A stretch of DNA of 22,461 nucleotides. Origin: an uncultured Clostridia bacterium. Its GTDB lineage: Bacteria > Bacillota > Clostridia > Christensenellales > Borkfalkiaceae. A program made the position numbers and the translations under genes. The first letter of the stretch is position 1; every line of letters begins with the position of its first letter. The stretch lies in the NCBI GenBank assembly GCA_937915565.1, contig CALDMH010000029.1, positions 1 through 22,461 on the forward strand. The letters run 5' to 3'. The notes below the pieces were generated by a model. That model ran no database searches and was not told the DNA's origin. It saw only the letters and a program-made list of their open reading frames with translations. Shown one piece after another: positions 13,694 to 21,356 of this stretch.

Positions 13694-13754
13694 CTTTATT
13701 TACGATACTCCGCGCCGCCGTGCGGTTTTTTATTTATGATACTCCGCGCCGGCG
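13694..13754. repeat. 34-bp tandem duplication of the rlmH 3' end
   Basis: TTTATTTAYGATACTCCGCG occurs at 13695-13714 and at 13729-13748, a period of 34. The right copy encodes the RlmH C-terminus (AGAEYHK, stop). The left copy would read GAEYRK, stop, and lies in the rlmH-tadA spacer. Confidence 0.85.
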
Positions 13755-14203
13755 ATTATCGTAAAAGCCCTGTAAATTTGCTCGGCAAGCATAACCCTTG
13801 CGAGCGTGTGCGGAAAAGTCATCGCCGAAAACGATATTTTATCCTTACAGGCGTCCTTTATCCTTTTTTCAATCCCGTAACTTCCGCCGATTATAAAAGT
13901 AATTTCGCCCGTGCCTCTATCGATTTTATCCTTTATAAAAGTCGCAAATTCCTCGGACGAAAACTTTTTTTCCTCGATTGCAAGACAAACGGGAAGCCCT
14001 TTTACGGATTTTTCTATTCTTTCGCCCTCGGCGGCAAGAATTTTCTCTATTGCCGCAGGCGTGGCTTTTTCGTAATTTTCTTCCTTAACTTCCACGACCG
14101 AAAACTCGCAAAAACGGGTGAGCCGTTTGGAATATTCCGCAATCGCTTCCGAAAAGTATTTTTCCTTCACTTTGCCCACGGCGACTATTCTTATTTTTAT
14201 CAT
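13730..14203 (-). other. rlmH: RlmH domain of the fusion, with a possible internal start
   Basis: ATG at 14201-14203 begins MIKIRIVAVGKVKEKYF, the exact usual start of RlmH. The 20 bases before it lack a purine-rich Shine-Dalgarno site (only GGGGC). If used, it would yield a normal soluble RlmH; otherwise RlmH is made only joined to the last membrane helix of the protease. Confidence 0.6.
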
Positions 14204-15139
14204 AACAAAAGCCCCGAAATCCACATAAGCGCAAGCCGCAACGCCTATCGCCGAATAAACGAAAAAAGTTTTATAATCGTATCCGTACTCCGTTTTTCCC
14301 GCTTTAACCTTGCCTTTAAGCGTTAAATACAGGAATAAAACGAGGCACGCAAGCCCGAAAATCAAAGAAACGATTAACCAAACGCCTGAAAACCCGCTAA
14401 AAGACGGGAAAGCGTAAGCAAGAACGACTATTACCAGATTGTTAAGAAAATGCGCAAAAACGGTTGGAAGAACCGAACCCGAATCGAGCGCAAGCAAGCA
14501 AAAACAAAAACCCACGACAAACTGGTAAGGCGTTTGCGCGGGATTCATATGAAACAAGGAAAAGTATGCGCCGCAAATCAACGCGGCGAAAAGCCTGCCC
14601 GCGGGGGCTAAACTGCGCGTTAATATTCCCCTGAAAAACGCCTCCTCGAATACCGCCGGAAGCAAACAAACCGTTAAAATCGTCAAAACGAAATTCCCTG
14701 CGGAAAAACTCGGCAAAGTCGTTTCCGTATATTTATAACCAAAGCATTTCACAAGGAAATCGATGAACAATCCGTTGAGCGAGGAAAGCCCGAAAAACGA
14801 CGCCGCTATAAGCAATAACGCGTAAAGAAAATATTTCGGCTCGGTTTTTTCCACCCTGCAAGCCTCTTTTACGGGGCAACCGAACGCCTTGCAGAAAACG
14901 AGCCCCGAAACGGCTATCGCAAGCGGCGTTACGCAACTGCTTAAAAACCTGTAAGCGTCGGTTTTGGAAAACCGTTCCGCGGCGGCCGTTCCGCCGGAGG
15001 CGATTTGCACGACGAACGCGAAAACCGTTACGAATAAGAGTATTACGACGATTGCAACCGAAAAATACGCCGAGCCGAAACCGACGAGGGTGAATTTTGC
15101 GTTCGTTCTTTTTGCGTTGTTTTTATCTCGTTCGTTCAT
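13730..15139 (-). CDS. rlmH: CPBP-family intramembrane protease fused in frame to rRNA methyltransferase RlmH
   Basis: One open frame of 469 residues. Residues 1-312 are a polytopic CPBP (CAAX/bacteriocin processing) protease with about eight hydrophobic segments and the motifs FEEAFFRG (164-171), FSLFHMNP (193-200) and AHFLNN (229-234), which supply the expected glutamates and two histidines. Residues 313-469 are a complete RlmH, the SPOUT enzyme that methylates N3 of pseudouridine 1915 in 23S rRNA. It has FIIGGSYGI (415-423), MTFPHTLARVMLAEQIYRA (440-458) and the terminal YHK. The RlmH part is 157 residues, the normal length for a stand-alone enzyme, and begins with Met313, but no stop separates the parts and no good ribosome site precedes that ATG. 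The gene starts one base after the ABC transporter stop. A fusion is the direct reading; internal initiation or a base error is possible. Confidence 0.88.
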   Translation of the reverse strand: MNERDKNNAKRTNAKFTLVGFGSAYFSVAIVVILLFVTVFAFVVQIASGGTAAAERFSKTDAYRFLSSCVTPLAIAVSGLVFCKAFGCPVKEACRVEKTEPKYFLYALLLIAASFFGLSSLNGLFIDFLVKCFGYKYTETTLPSFSAGNFVLTILTVCLLPAVFEEAFFRGILTRSLAPAGRLFAALICGAYFSLFHMNPAQTPYQFVVGFCFCLLALDSGSVLPTVFAHFLNNLVIVVLAYAFPSFSGFSGVWLIVSLIFGLACLVLFLYLTLKGKVKAGKTEYGYDYKTFFVYSAIGVAACAYVDFGAFVMIKIRIVAVGKVKEKYFSEAIAEYSKRLTRFCEFSVVEVKEENYEKATPAAIEKILAAEGERIEKSVKGLPVCLAIEEKKFSSEEFATFIKDKIDRGTGEITFIIGGSYGIEKRIKDACKDKISFSAMTFPHTLARVMLAEQIYRAFTIIAGAEYHK

Positions 15140-15140
15140 A

Positions 15141-17717
15141 TCATTCGCTCCGTAATGCCTTAACAGGGTCTTTTTTGCTTGCGAGAAGTGACGGGATAAG
15201 CCCCGCGGCTATCGTTACGACAACCGACGAAACGAGAACGGCGAGAGCCTGCAAAGGCGACAACAAAACGAGCGCGCTTATGCCCGTTACGCCTTTGACG
15301 ACGATATTAAGCGGAATTTCCGCTATCAGCGTAAGCACGAGCCCGATAACTCCGGCTATCGCGCCTATCATTCCCGTTTCGGTTACGAACAGCCTCACGA
15401 CGTCCTTTTTTCTTGCTCCTACCGCCCTTAAAACGCCTATTTCTTTCGTCCTTTCGATAACCGAAACGTAAGTTATTATGCCTATCATCATTGCCGAAAC
15501 GACGAGCGAAACCGACGTGAGAATAAGCAAAACGGAGATAATTCCGCTCACCATAATTCTCACCAGCCCCATAGCTATGCCGACGTTATCGACGTAATAT
15601 ATTTTTTCGTTTTCCGCCTTACCCTCGTTATAACCGTTCAGAACGGAAAGAAGATAATCCTTATCCTCCAAAGTGTTAGGGTAAAAATTGATTCTCGTGG
15701 GAAGTTCCGCATAACCGAGATTTTCGAGAGCGGTGGTTTTATTTTCAATATTCACGCCCGTGACGACGCTCGTTTCGTTTGCCATTTGGCTTTTAACGAC
15801 CTCGGAAGACGCGGCGTTTTCGATGATGAAATCGTTCAACGCGCTCGTGTAGCATATCGGCGAAAACAACATTCCGTACTGCGTGTCGTCGCGAAGTTTG
15901 GCAATGCAGGTGATTTTAAGCTCGTAATTTCGCTTATTCTCGTCGTAAGGGCTTTCGTCGTAACACTTTAAGTCCTTTAACCCCACGCCGATAAGCGATT
16001 CGAGCTTTTCCACGACGTCTGCTCCGAGCATTTTTTTCAATTCGTTCAACGCGGCGTAACCTCTCGTTCCGTTACCCGCGCCGACGTTATTCCATTTTTT
16101 GTTTTCATTTTTCCCGTTTCCGACGTAATCGAGCTTGTTTACGTAGTTTTCGAGAGCGATTGCTTTCGCCGTGAAGGTTTCGTTTTCGTTCTTAACGTAC
16201 ATATCGTCGTTTAAAACGAGGTGAAACTTGCCCATATCGGACTCTTCGCCGAGAATCGTTTCGTAATCGTATCCGGCAAGTCCGTCGCCCGAAATTTTAT
16301 CGTAAATCGGGGCGTAAACGTCAATAAAGTAAGCCGCAAGGTCGGTATCCGCAATTCTTCCGTTTTTATCCACGACGAGCATAAGTTCGTTGCTCTTCGT
16401 CGGATAAGAACCCGCGACTATTTCATATTGCTCCTCAACGATTTTCGGGTTTTCGGGCAGACAAGTCCATTTGTCCGCTGTCGGCGCGAAAACGTTTATC
16501 GGATATTTGATTGAATTATTTGAGTAAATAGGAGCTTTAACCGTTTTGTAAACGTTTTTCTTAACGTTTTTTTCAAACGAATAACTTGCCTTCGACGCGT
16601 CCACGTTTTTCCTGACGTATTCCACGTATTCTTCCGTTATCGGATTTTTCGAGGAATCGGCGCGAGAGAGAGCCTCTTTCAACGAACTCTTTACGGCTAT
16701 AAATTTCTTTTCGTAATCGAAAGAGTTTTCTCCGTCCACGAAATAAGTGGAGAAAAAGCCGTTTACAAACGCGGAATAATCGGTAACGCTCCTGTTGCTT
16801 ACGGTGACGGGAACTGCGCTCATCGCGTCTTTTTGAATTTTATTGACGAAAGAGTTTATCCCGCTCGTGCAGGCGATTACGAGCGAAATTCCGAAAACCG
16901 AAACCGCCGCCGCAATCGACGTGAGCAGCGTTCTCATCTTCTTCCCGACGAGGTTTTTCAGGCTCAATTTTGCCGCAAGCGAATAAGGCATAAACGAGTG
17001 TTTTTGCTTTTTCGGCTTTGCGACCTCCTCCGTTTTTTCGCTATACGGCGCGGAATCGGACACGACTTGTCCGTCCTTCATTTTTATCGTTCTCGTAGCG
17101 TATTTTTCGGCAAGTTCGGCGTTGTGAGTTACCGTGACGACGAGCCTGTCGCGGGAAATTTCCTTTAAAAGGTCCATTATAAGCACGCTGTTTTTGCTGT
17201 CCAGCGCGCCGGTCGGCTCGTCCGCAAGAATCATTTTGGGATTGTTTACAATCGCCCTCGCAATCGCCACCCTTTGCATTTCGCCGCCGGAAAGCTGCGA
17301 AGGTTTTTTCCTTAAATGCTCCGAAAGCCCGACTTTGCAAAGCGCTTCAACCGCGCGTTTTTTGCGTTCCTCGCCCGTTATTCCGCCAATCGTAAGCGCG
17401 GTTTCCACGTTTTCGAGAACCGTTTGATGCGGAATGAGATTGTAACTTTGAAACACGAAGCCGACGAGTTGCGACCTGTAAGTGTCCCAGTCCTCTTCCG
17501 AAAAATCCTTCGTGGATTTTCCGCCGATAAACAAATTGCCGTCGTCATATCGGTCAAGCCCGCCGATTACGTTCAGAAGCGTGGTTTTCCCGCAGCCCGA
17601 CGGGCCTAAAACGCACACGAATTCCGAGCTCCGAAAATCAACCGAAACTCCTTTTAACGCCTCGGTTTTTCTATCGTCGAACTTATATATTTTTTTTACG
17701 TCGACAAGTTTTATCAT
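15141..17717 (-). CDS. MacB-like ABC transporter, ATPase fused to FtsX-type permease
   Basis: An 858-residue protein with an N-terminal ATPase of the LolD/MacB class: Walker A GPSGCGKTT (38-46), Q-loop FQSYNL, signature LSGGEMQR (142-149), Walker B MILADEPTG (162-170) and H-loop His198. A linker of charged residues (220-245) leads to a first membrane helix near 262-284. A large extracellular domain (about 285-715) follows, then three C-terminal helices near 720-750, 775-800 and 820-845 with the FtsX motif ERTKEIGVLRAVGARKKDV (755-773) and the ending PVKALRSE. Such mechanotransmission transporters act in peptide/lantibiotic export or resistance, or lipoprotein handling; the substrate here is unknown. 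The ATG overlaps the stop of the upstream AroA-like gene (ATGA), so translation is coupled. All ATPase motifs are intact. Confidence 0.93.
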   Translation of the reverse strand: MIKLVDVKKIYKFDDRKTEALKGVSVDFRSSEFVCVLGPSGCGKTTLLNVIGGLDRYDDGNLFIGGKSTKDFSEEDWDTYRSQLVGFVFQSYNLIPHQTVLENVETALTIGGITGEERKKRAVEALCKVGLSEHLRKKPSQLSGGEMQRVAIARAIVNNPKMILADEPTGALDSKNSVLIMDLLKEISRDRLVVTVTHNAELAEKYATRTIKMKDGQVVSDSAPYSEKTEEVAKPKKQKHSFMPYSLAAKLSLKNLVGKKMRTLLTSIAAAVSVFGISLVIACTSGINSFVNKIQKDAMSAVPVTVSNRSVTDYSAFVNGFFSTYFVDGENSFDYEKKFIAVKSSLKEALSRADSSKNPITEEYVEYVRKNVDASKASYSFEKNVKKNVYKTVKAPIYSNNSIKYPINVFAPTADKWTCLPENPKIVEEQYEIVAGSYPTKSNELMLVVDKNGRIADTDLAAYFIDVYAPIYDKISGDGLAGYDYETILGEESDMGKFHLVLNDDMYVKNENETFTAKAIALENYVNKLDYVGNGKNENKKWNNVGAGNGTRGYAALNELKKMLGADVVEKLESLIGVGLKDLKCYDESPYDENKRNYELKITCIAKLRDDTQYGMLFSPICYTSALNDFIIENAASSEVVKSQMANETSVVTGVNIENKTTALENLGYAELPTRINFYPNTLEDKDYLLSVLNGYNEGKAENEKIYYVDNVGIAMGLVRIMVSGIISVLLILTSVSLVVSAMMIGIITYVSVIERTKEIGVLRAVGARKKDVVRLFVTETGMIGAIAGVIGLVLTLIAEIPLNIVVKGVTGISALVLLSPLQALAVLVSSVVVTIAAGLIPSLLASKKDPVKALRSE

Positions 17718-19777
17718 TCCGAAGTTTTCTCCGATTCAATATATTCTTCGTAAAGTTCCGCAGCCTCGTTTTCCCGCGGCTCTCTTTCCGCAAAAAAGGC
17801 GTTTGCGGCGTACGCTTTGTAAAAGACGTACTCCATTCCGCCCACGACTTTAACGCCGACCGCCGAAGCCGCCGCCGCAAGTTCCGTCTGCCCGTTGCAA
17901 ACGGCAAAATCCACGACTGCTTTCGTCTTGGGAATAACGCTCTCGTCTATCGGCAAAACTCCCGTTTTTCCGCCCGAACCGTACGTCGTGGCGTTTACGA
18001 TAAGTTCGTATTCCGCGTCCTCGGAAATTTCGGTTAAGATAACCGTTTCCTCGCCCATTCTCTTTTTTATCTCGAAAATATTTTTTCCGTCAGGGTCGTA
18101 AACCTCTACGTTCGCCTTTTTCTCGACGAGCGATTCGACGGCGTTTTTAGCCCGAAAATCCGAACCGATAACGAGAACTCTCTTGTTTTCCGTTTCCGCC
18201 TGAATTTTTTTCACGGCCGCCGAAAGCGCGAATTCGTCCGTCGCCACGCCCTCCGAACCTTTAAGCGCGTCCGCCGATTTGGTCAGTTTTGCAACGCCGC
18301 TGAATTTAATCGCTCTTTTCGTCGCTTCCGGAGCAAGTTCGCGGCACGCCTCAATGCCGTCGAAATCCTTTATTTCGGCGGAAAGTTTCTTCGCCGCGCG
18401 GGCTTCTTTAACCGCATAGGAATAGTTTCCCGCTCCGAATTTATCGAACAAAAACGCGTTGACCGCGGATATATCGGGAATCGTCGAACGCTTGCAAACG
18501 TAAGCGAAGGCGTTTTCGGAAAGAGAATCGAAAAAGTCGGGATACTTCGCCGTAACCGTCGTTTCTTCCTCTATCTCTCCGCCGTCCTCCGAAACTGCAA
18601 GAGCTATCGAAGCCGCCATTCCGACGTAAGCGGAATTTTCGCACTTGAAGTTTCCGCCGCAATATTTTTCAACGCCGGTTATCGCTATTCCTCTCGCTTT
18701 CGGCGAATCAAATCTCCTGCTTTGCCCGCCGACGGAGCGTATCATTTTCGATATTTCGTCGTACAAATGCTCGTCTAAATCTTTCATCGCCGCGTGCTCG
18801 GCAACGACGCTTTCGCCTCTCGCCATACCCATAACCACGGCGAGCGCGGGAAGCTCGTCAACCACCGAATAAGCCTCCTCGTCCGTTACGAGAATAGCCT
18901 TTAAATCGCTTTTTTCGGCGATAACGTCCGCAATCGGCTCGCCGCAAAGCATTCTTCTGTTGATTATTTTTATCTTTGCGCCCATTCGCCTGAAAAGTTG
19001 AAGAACGCGCGTTCTCGTCGGGTTCACTCCGACGTTTCTGCATTCCGTTCTGCCGCTTAACAGACCTTGCGCAAGGAAATATACCGCCTCGGTGAAATCC
19101 CCGCAAACGTAAAGCTTTTTACCCTTTATCTCGCTCTCTTTCAAATCTACCGTATTGTTTTCGGCGTCCGTCGTTATGTCCGCACCCATTTCTTTGAGAA
19201 GAATTTCCATATGATTGCGCGAACGAGTTCCCTCTTTTATCGTCGCGCGGACTTTTCCCGTCAGCGCGCAAAGAAGAATCGACGATTTTATCTGGGAGCT
19301 GCCTATCGGCAGGAAGTAATCTATGGGGCGCACGGTTTCGCCTTCGACGAGAATGGGCGGCACGCTGTAATTTTTAAGCGCGACCGTAGCCCCCATCGTT
19401 TCAAGCGGCTCTTTAACGCTCCTCATCGGCCTTTGACATAGCCATTTGTCGCCCGTAAGTTCTATTCTTATTCCGCTTCCCGCGGCGATTCCGCATAAAA
19501 ATCTCATAACGGTTTCGCTGCGCTCGCAATCGAACCTGCCGCCGCTCGCAAGCGTTTTGGGCGGTTTTATTTCAACCACGCCGTTTTTTATCTTTACTTT
19601 TGCCCCGAGCTTTTTTATACACGAAATCGCCGTGCGCGAATTGTCGTTAAGGCACGGATTGATGACGTAAGTTTTACCTTTCGCTATACAGCCGAGTATA
19701 AGAGCCCTGTGAGTTATCGACGGGTCGGGCGAAACCGCGTACCGCGCGAAAACGTTTTCTTTGGAATTGATTCTCAT
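17714..19777 (-). CDS. EPSP synthase-like (AroA) domain fused to shikimate dehydrogenase-like (AroE) domain, both with altered active sites
   Basis: A 687-residue fusion. Residues 1-425 follow the AroA/EPSP synthase fold throughout: SITHRALILG (20-29), QRPM (115-118), GSSQIKS (159-165), RNHMEILLKEMGA (187-199), NPTRTR (252-257), CGEPIADV (278-285), VVDELPALAV (305-314) and TAKYPDFF (408-415). Residues about 430-670 follow AroE: VATDEF (511-516) for GxNTD, VLVIGSDFRA (534-543) for the NADP-binding loop, ELIVNATTYG (591-600), VVDFAVCNGQTEL (621-633) and VGGMEYVFYKA (645-655). Key residues differ. The PEP-binding Lys of PGDKS is Pro19, VKETDR reads MKDLDEH, and DHR before IAM is SAY; in AroE the NVTxPxK lysine is lost. 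It starts 4 bases after the patatin gene stop and overlaps the ABC gene. Shikimate-pathway activity is therefore doubtful. Confidence 0.82.
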   Translation of the reverse strand: MRINSKENVFARYAVSPDPSITHRALILGCIAKGKTYVINPCLNDNSRTAISCIKKLGAKVKIKNGVVEIKPPKTLASGGRFDCERSETVMRFLCGIAAGSGIRIELTGDKWLCQRPMRSVKEPLETMGATVALKNYSVPPILVEGETVRPIDYFLPIGSSQIKSSILLCALTGKVRATIKEGTRSRNHMEILLKEMGADITTDAENNTVDLKESEIKGKKLYVCGDFTEAVYFLAQGLLSGRTECRNVGVNPTRTRVLQLFRRMGAKIKIINRRMLCGEPIADVIAEKSDLKAILVTDEEAYSVVDELPALAVVMGMARGESVVAEHAAMKDLDEHLYDEISKMIRSVGGQSRRFDSPKARGIAITGVEKYCGGNFKCENSAYVGMAASIALAVSEDGGEIEEETTVTAKYPDFFDSLSENAFAYVCKRSTIPDISAVNAFLFDKFGAGNYSYAVKEARAAKKLSAEIKDFDGIEACRELAPEATKRAIKFSGVAKLTKSADALKGSEGVATDEFALSAAVKKIQAETENKRVLVIGSDFRAKNAVESLVEKKANVEVYDPDGKNIFEIKKRMGEETVILTEISEDAEYELIVNATTYGSGGKTGVLPIDESVIPKTKAVVDFAVCNGQTELAAAASAVGVKVVGGMEYVFYKAYAANAFFAEREPRENEAAELYEEYIESEKTSE

Positions 19778-19781
19778 AAGT

Positions 19782-20558
19782 TTATTCTATATCCAATGCA
19801 GCTTTGATTTCTTTCATTTTGCTTCTCGCTTCCTCGTAGCCTATATCGTACATTTCGTTGAGTCGCATTATATCCGCGCCCGAATAACGCTTTAAATCGG
19901 GAGCGAGCATAAAATCCGAAAATTTATACCCTTGTTCGCTTTTTTTGCCGAGTTTAACGCCGTTTTCGGGATATAAGTCGTCCAAGGCGCGTTTTATATT
20001 CTGGTTTGTGTCGGTATCCGCTCCGAGGTCTATGCCGAGGATTTTTTCCGCGCCGAGAGCCTTAACCGCGTCCGACGGAACGCTGTTCACGTAAGCTCCG
20101 TCCACCAAGGTTCTTCCGTCCCTTAAAACGGGGCGGAATGCGGGAGGTATCGCACTCGACGCCGCAATCGCCGTGGACACGTCGCCATAACCCATAACAA
20201 CCTCTTCGCCGGTATATAGGTCGGTTGCGATTGCCCTGAAAGGCTTTACCAAATCGTCGAAATAAGCCCCGCCGGTCACCCTGCGCATTATGCCCGTAAG
20301 CCCCGTTCCGCCGAGAAAAAACAGCAAAACGTTCTGCGGGTCGCTAACGCCGAGCGAATCCTTTAACCGAAGCATATCCCCAACGGTGTAACCCTTCGCG
20401 TAAAGCGCGCCTATGACGCTGCCGATGCTTGCGCCCGACACGACGTCGAATTCTATATTTTCCTCTTCCAGAGCTTTGAGCGCGCCGAGAAGAGCCATTC
20501 CCTTCGCTCCGCCGCTTCCCAAAGCGATTCCGAGTTTTCGTTTTCTTTTCGTTGCCAT
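19782..20558 (-). CDS. Patatin-like phospholipase (RssA/YlbK type)
   Basis: A 258-residue serine hydrolase of the patatin family. It has the oxyanion motif GSGGAKG (14-20), the nucleophile elbow GASIG (42-46, Ser44), the conserved AIAASSAIPPAFRPV (130-144) and the catalytic Asp in DGAYVNSVP (Asp153). Length and motif spacing fit the small bacterial RssA/YlbK group, presumed lipid or ester hydrolases of unknown substrate; there is no signal peptide. The start at 20556-20558 gives the family N-terminus (MATKRKRKLGIALGSGG). No clear ribosome site precedes it, and an in-frame extension to 20693 overlaps the nucleosidase gene and is not supported. It lies 77 bases after the nucleosidase and 4 bases before the AroA-like gene, so it probably shares their transcript. 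Confidence 0.92.
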   Translation of the reverse strand: MATKRKRKLGIALGSGGAKGMALLGALKALEEENIEFDVVSGASIGSVIGALYAKGYTVGDMLRLKDSLGVSDPQNVLLFFLGGTGLTGIMRRVTGGAYFDDLVKPFRAIATDLYTGEEVVMGYGDVSTAIAASSAIPPAFRPVLRDGRTLVDGAYVNSVPSDAVKALGAEKILGIDLGADTDTNQNIKRALDDLYPENGVKLGKKSEQGYKFSDFMLAPDLKRYSGADIMRLNEMYDIGYEEARSKMKEIKAALDIE

Positions 20559-20635
20559 ACTTTTAGTATCCGAAAAAATATTGGTTTTATTACGTTTTGC
20601 CCTATCGCTTATTTCGACGCCCGCCGAAAAAAGTT

Positions 20636-21319
20636 TCACAACTTGCGGCAAAGCTCGCCGATTAAGCCGACGTATTTTTCCGCGGCGACGCACGCGAGTT
20701 TGTTATAATCCTCCGCGCCGCCTTCGCCGTCCGAAACGGCTTTTATTATCAGACACGGTTTATCCGAGTTTTTGCAGGTAAGCAAAACGCCCGCGCTTTC
20801 CATTTCGCACACCGACGCGCCGAACGTTTTCCTTAAATATTCCTTTTCCGCGCTGTCCGCCACGAACTTATCCGCCGAAGCGCAAATAACTTCCGGCAAC
20901 TTACCGCCCGAAACGTCCCTCGCCTTTTCGAGAAGTTTTTCGTCGCACGGGATAACCGCGCTGTCGAACTGCTCGTACCTTCCTACTTCCACGTTATCGA
21001 CGGCGGAAGTGTCGAAAGCGTAATGTACGACGCCTTTTATAAGAGCGACCTTTTCAACGCCTATATCTTTCGTTAGGCTTCCGCAAATTCCGAAGTTTAT
21101 AACAATATCGGGGTTGTAAGCGGTGATAAGATATTGCGTTGCCGCCGCCGCGAAAATTTCGCCCACTCCGGATTTTACGCATATCGCTTCCGTTTCGCCA
21201 ATGCAAAATTTGAGAACGTGAAACGCGCCCGATTTTTCTTCTTTTATCTCAACGGTCTGCCCCTTCAAAAAAGCCGTAAGCTCTTTTTCCAGCGCGACTA
21301 TCATTCCGATTCTTTTCAT
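20636..21319 (-). CDS. mtnN: 5'-methylthioadenosine/S-adenosylhomocysteine nucleosidase
   Basis: A 227-residue member of the nucleoside phosphorylase-like fold. IGMIVALEKEL at the N-terminus (Glu13 matches the catalytic Glu12 of E. coli MTAN), NFGICGSL (75-82), VCEMESAG (170-177, Glu174 binding the ribose) and AVSDGEGG (194-201, Asp197 as general acid) all fit MTAN (Pfs). The enzyme splits adenine from methylthioadenosine and S-adenosylhomocysteine, so it removes the inhibitory by-product of methyltransferases such as RlmH further down the same strand. The ATG has AAGGTG six bases upstream. It is the first gene of the long minus-strand run. A related futalosine nucleosidase is a less likely alternative. 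Confidence 0.9.
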   Translation of the reverse strand: MKRIGMIVALEKELTAFLKGQTVEIKEEKSGAFHVLKFCIGETEAICVKSGVGEIFAAAATQYLITAYNPDIVINFGICGSLTKDIGVEKVALIKGVVHYAFDTSAVDNVEVGRYEQFDSAVIPCDEKLLEKARDVSGGKLPEVICASADKFVADSAEKEYLRKTFGASVCEMESAGVLLTCKNSDKPCLIIKAVSDGEGGAEDYNKLACVAAEKYVGLIGELCRKL

Positions 21320-21343
21320 CTGTCACCTTTTTTCGGTTTTTTT

Positions 21344-21349
21344 TATAAT
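21344..21349 (+). promoter_or_regulatory. Possible -10 element of the glutamine amidotransferase gene
   Basis: TATAAT with only a poor -35 (TGTCAC, 21321-21326, 17-bp spacer). Seven bases separate it from the first ATG at 21357, so a transcript starting here would have almost no leader. The 37-bp gap to the divergent nucleosidase gene leaves little room for other elements. Confidence 0.35.
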
Positions 21350-21356
21350 ATATCGT

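Noticed and set aside
17714..19777. Annotating the gene as a working EPSP synthase aroA
   Set aside because: Three PEP-binding positions (Lys22, Arg344, Arg386 equivalents) are replaced, so the symbol was left empty.
20559..20693. N-terminal extension of the patatin-like protein
   Set aside because: It is Arg-rich, lacks similarity to the family and overlaps the nucleosidase coding end.
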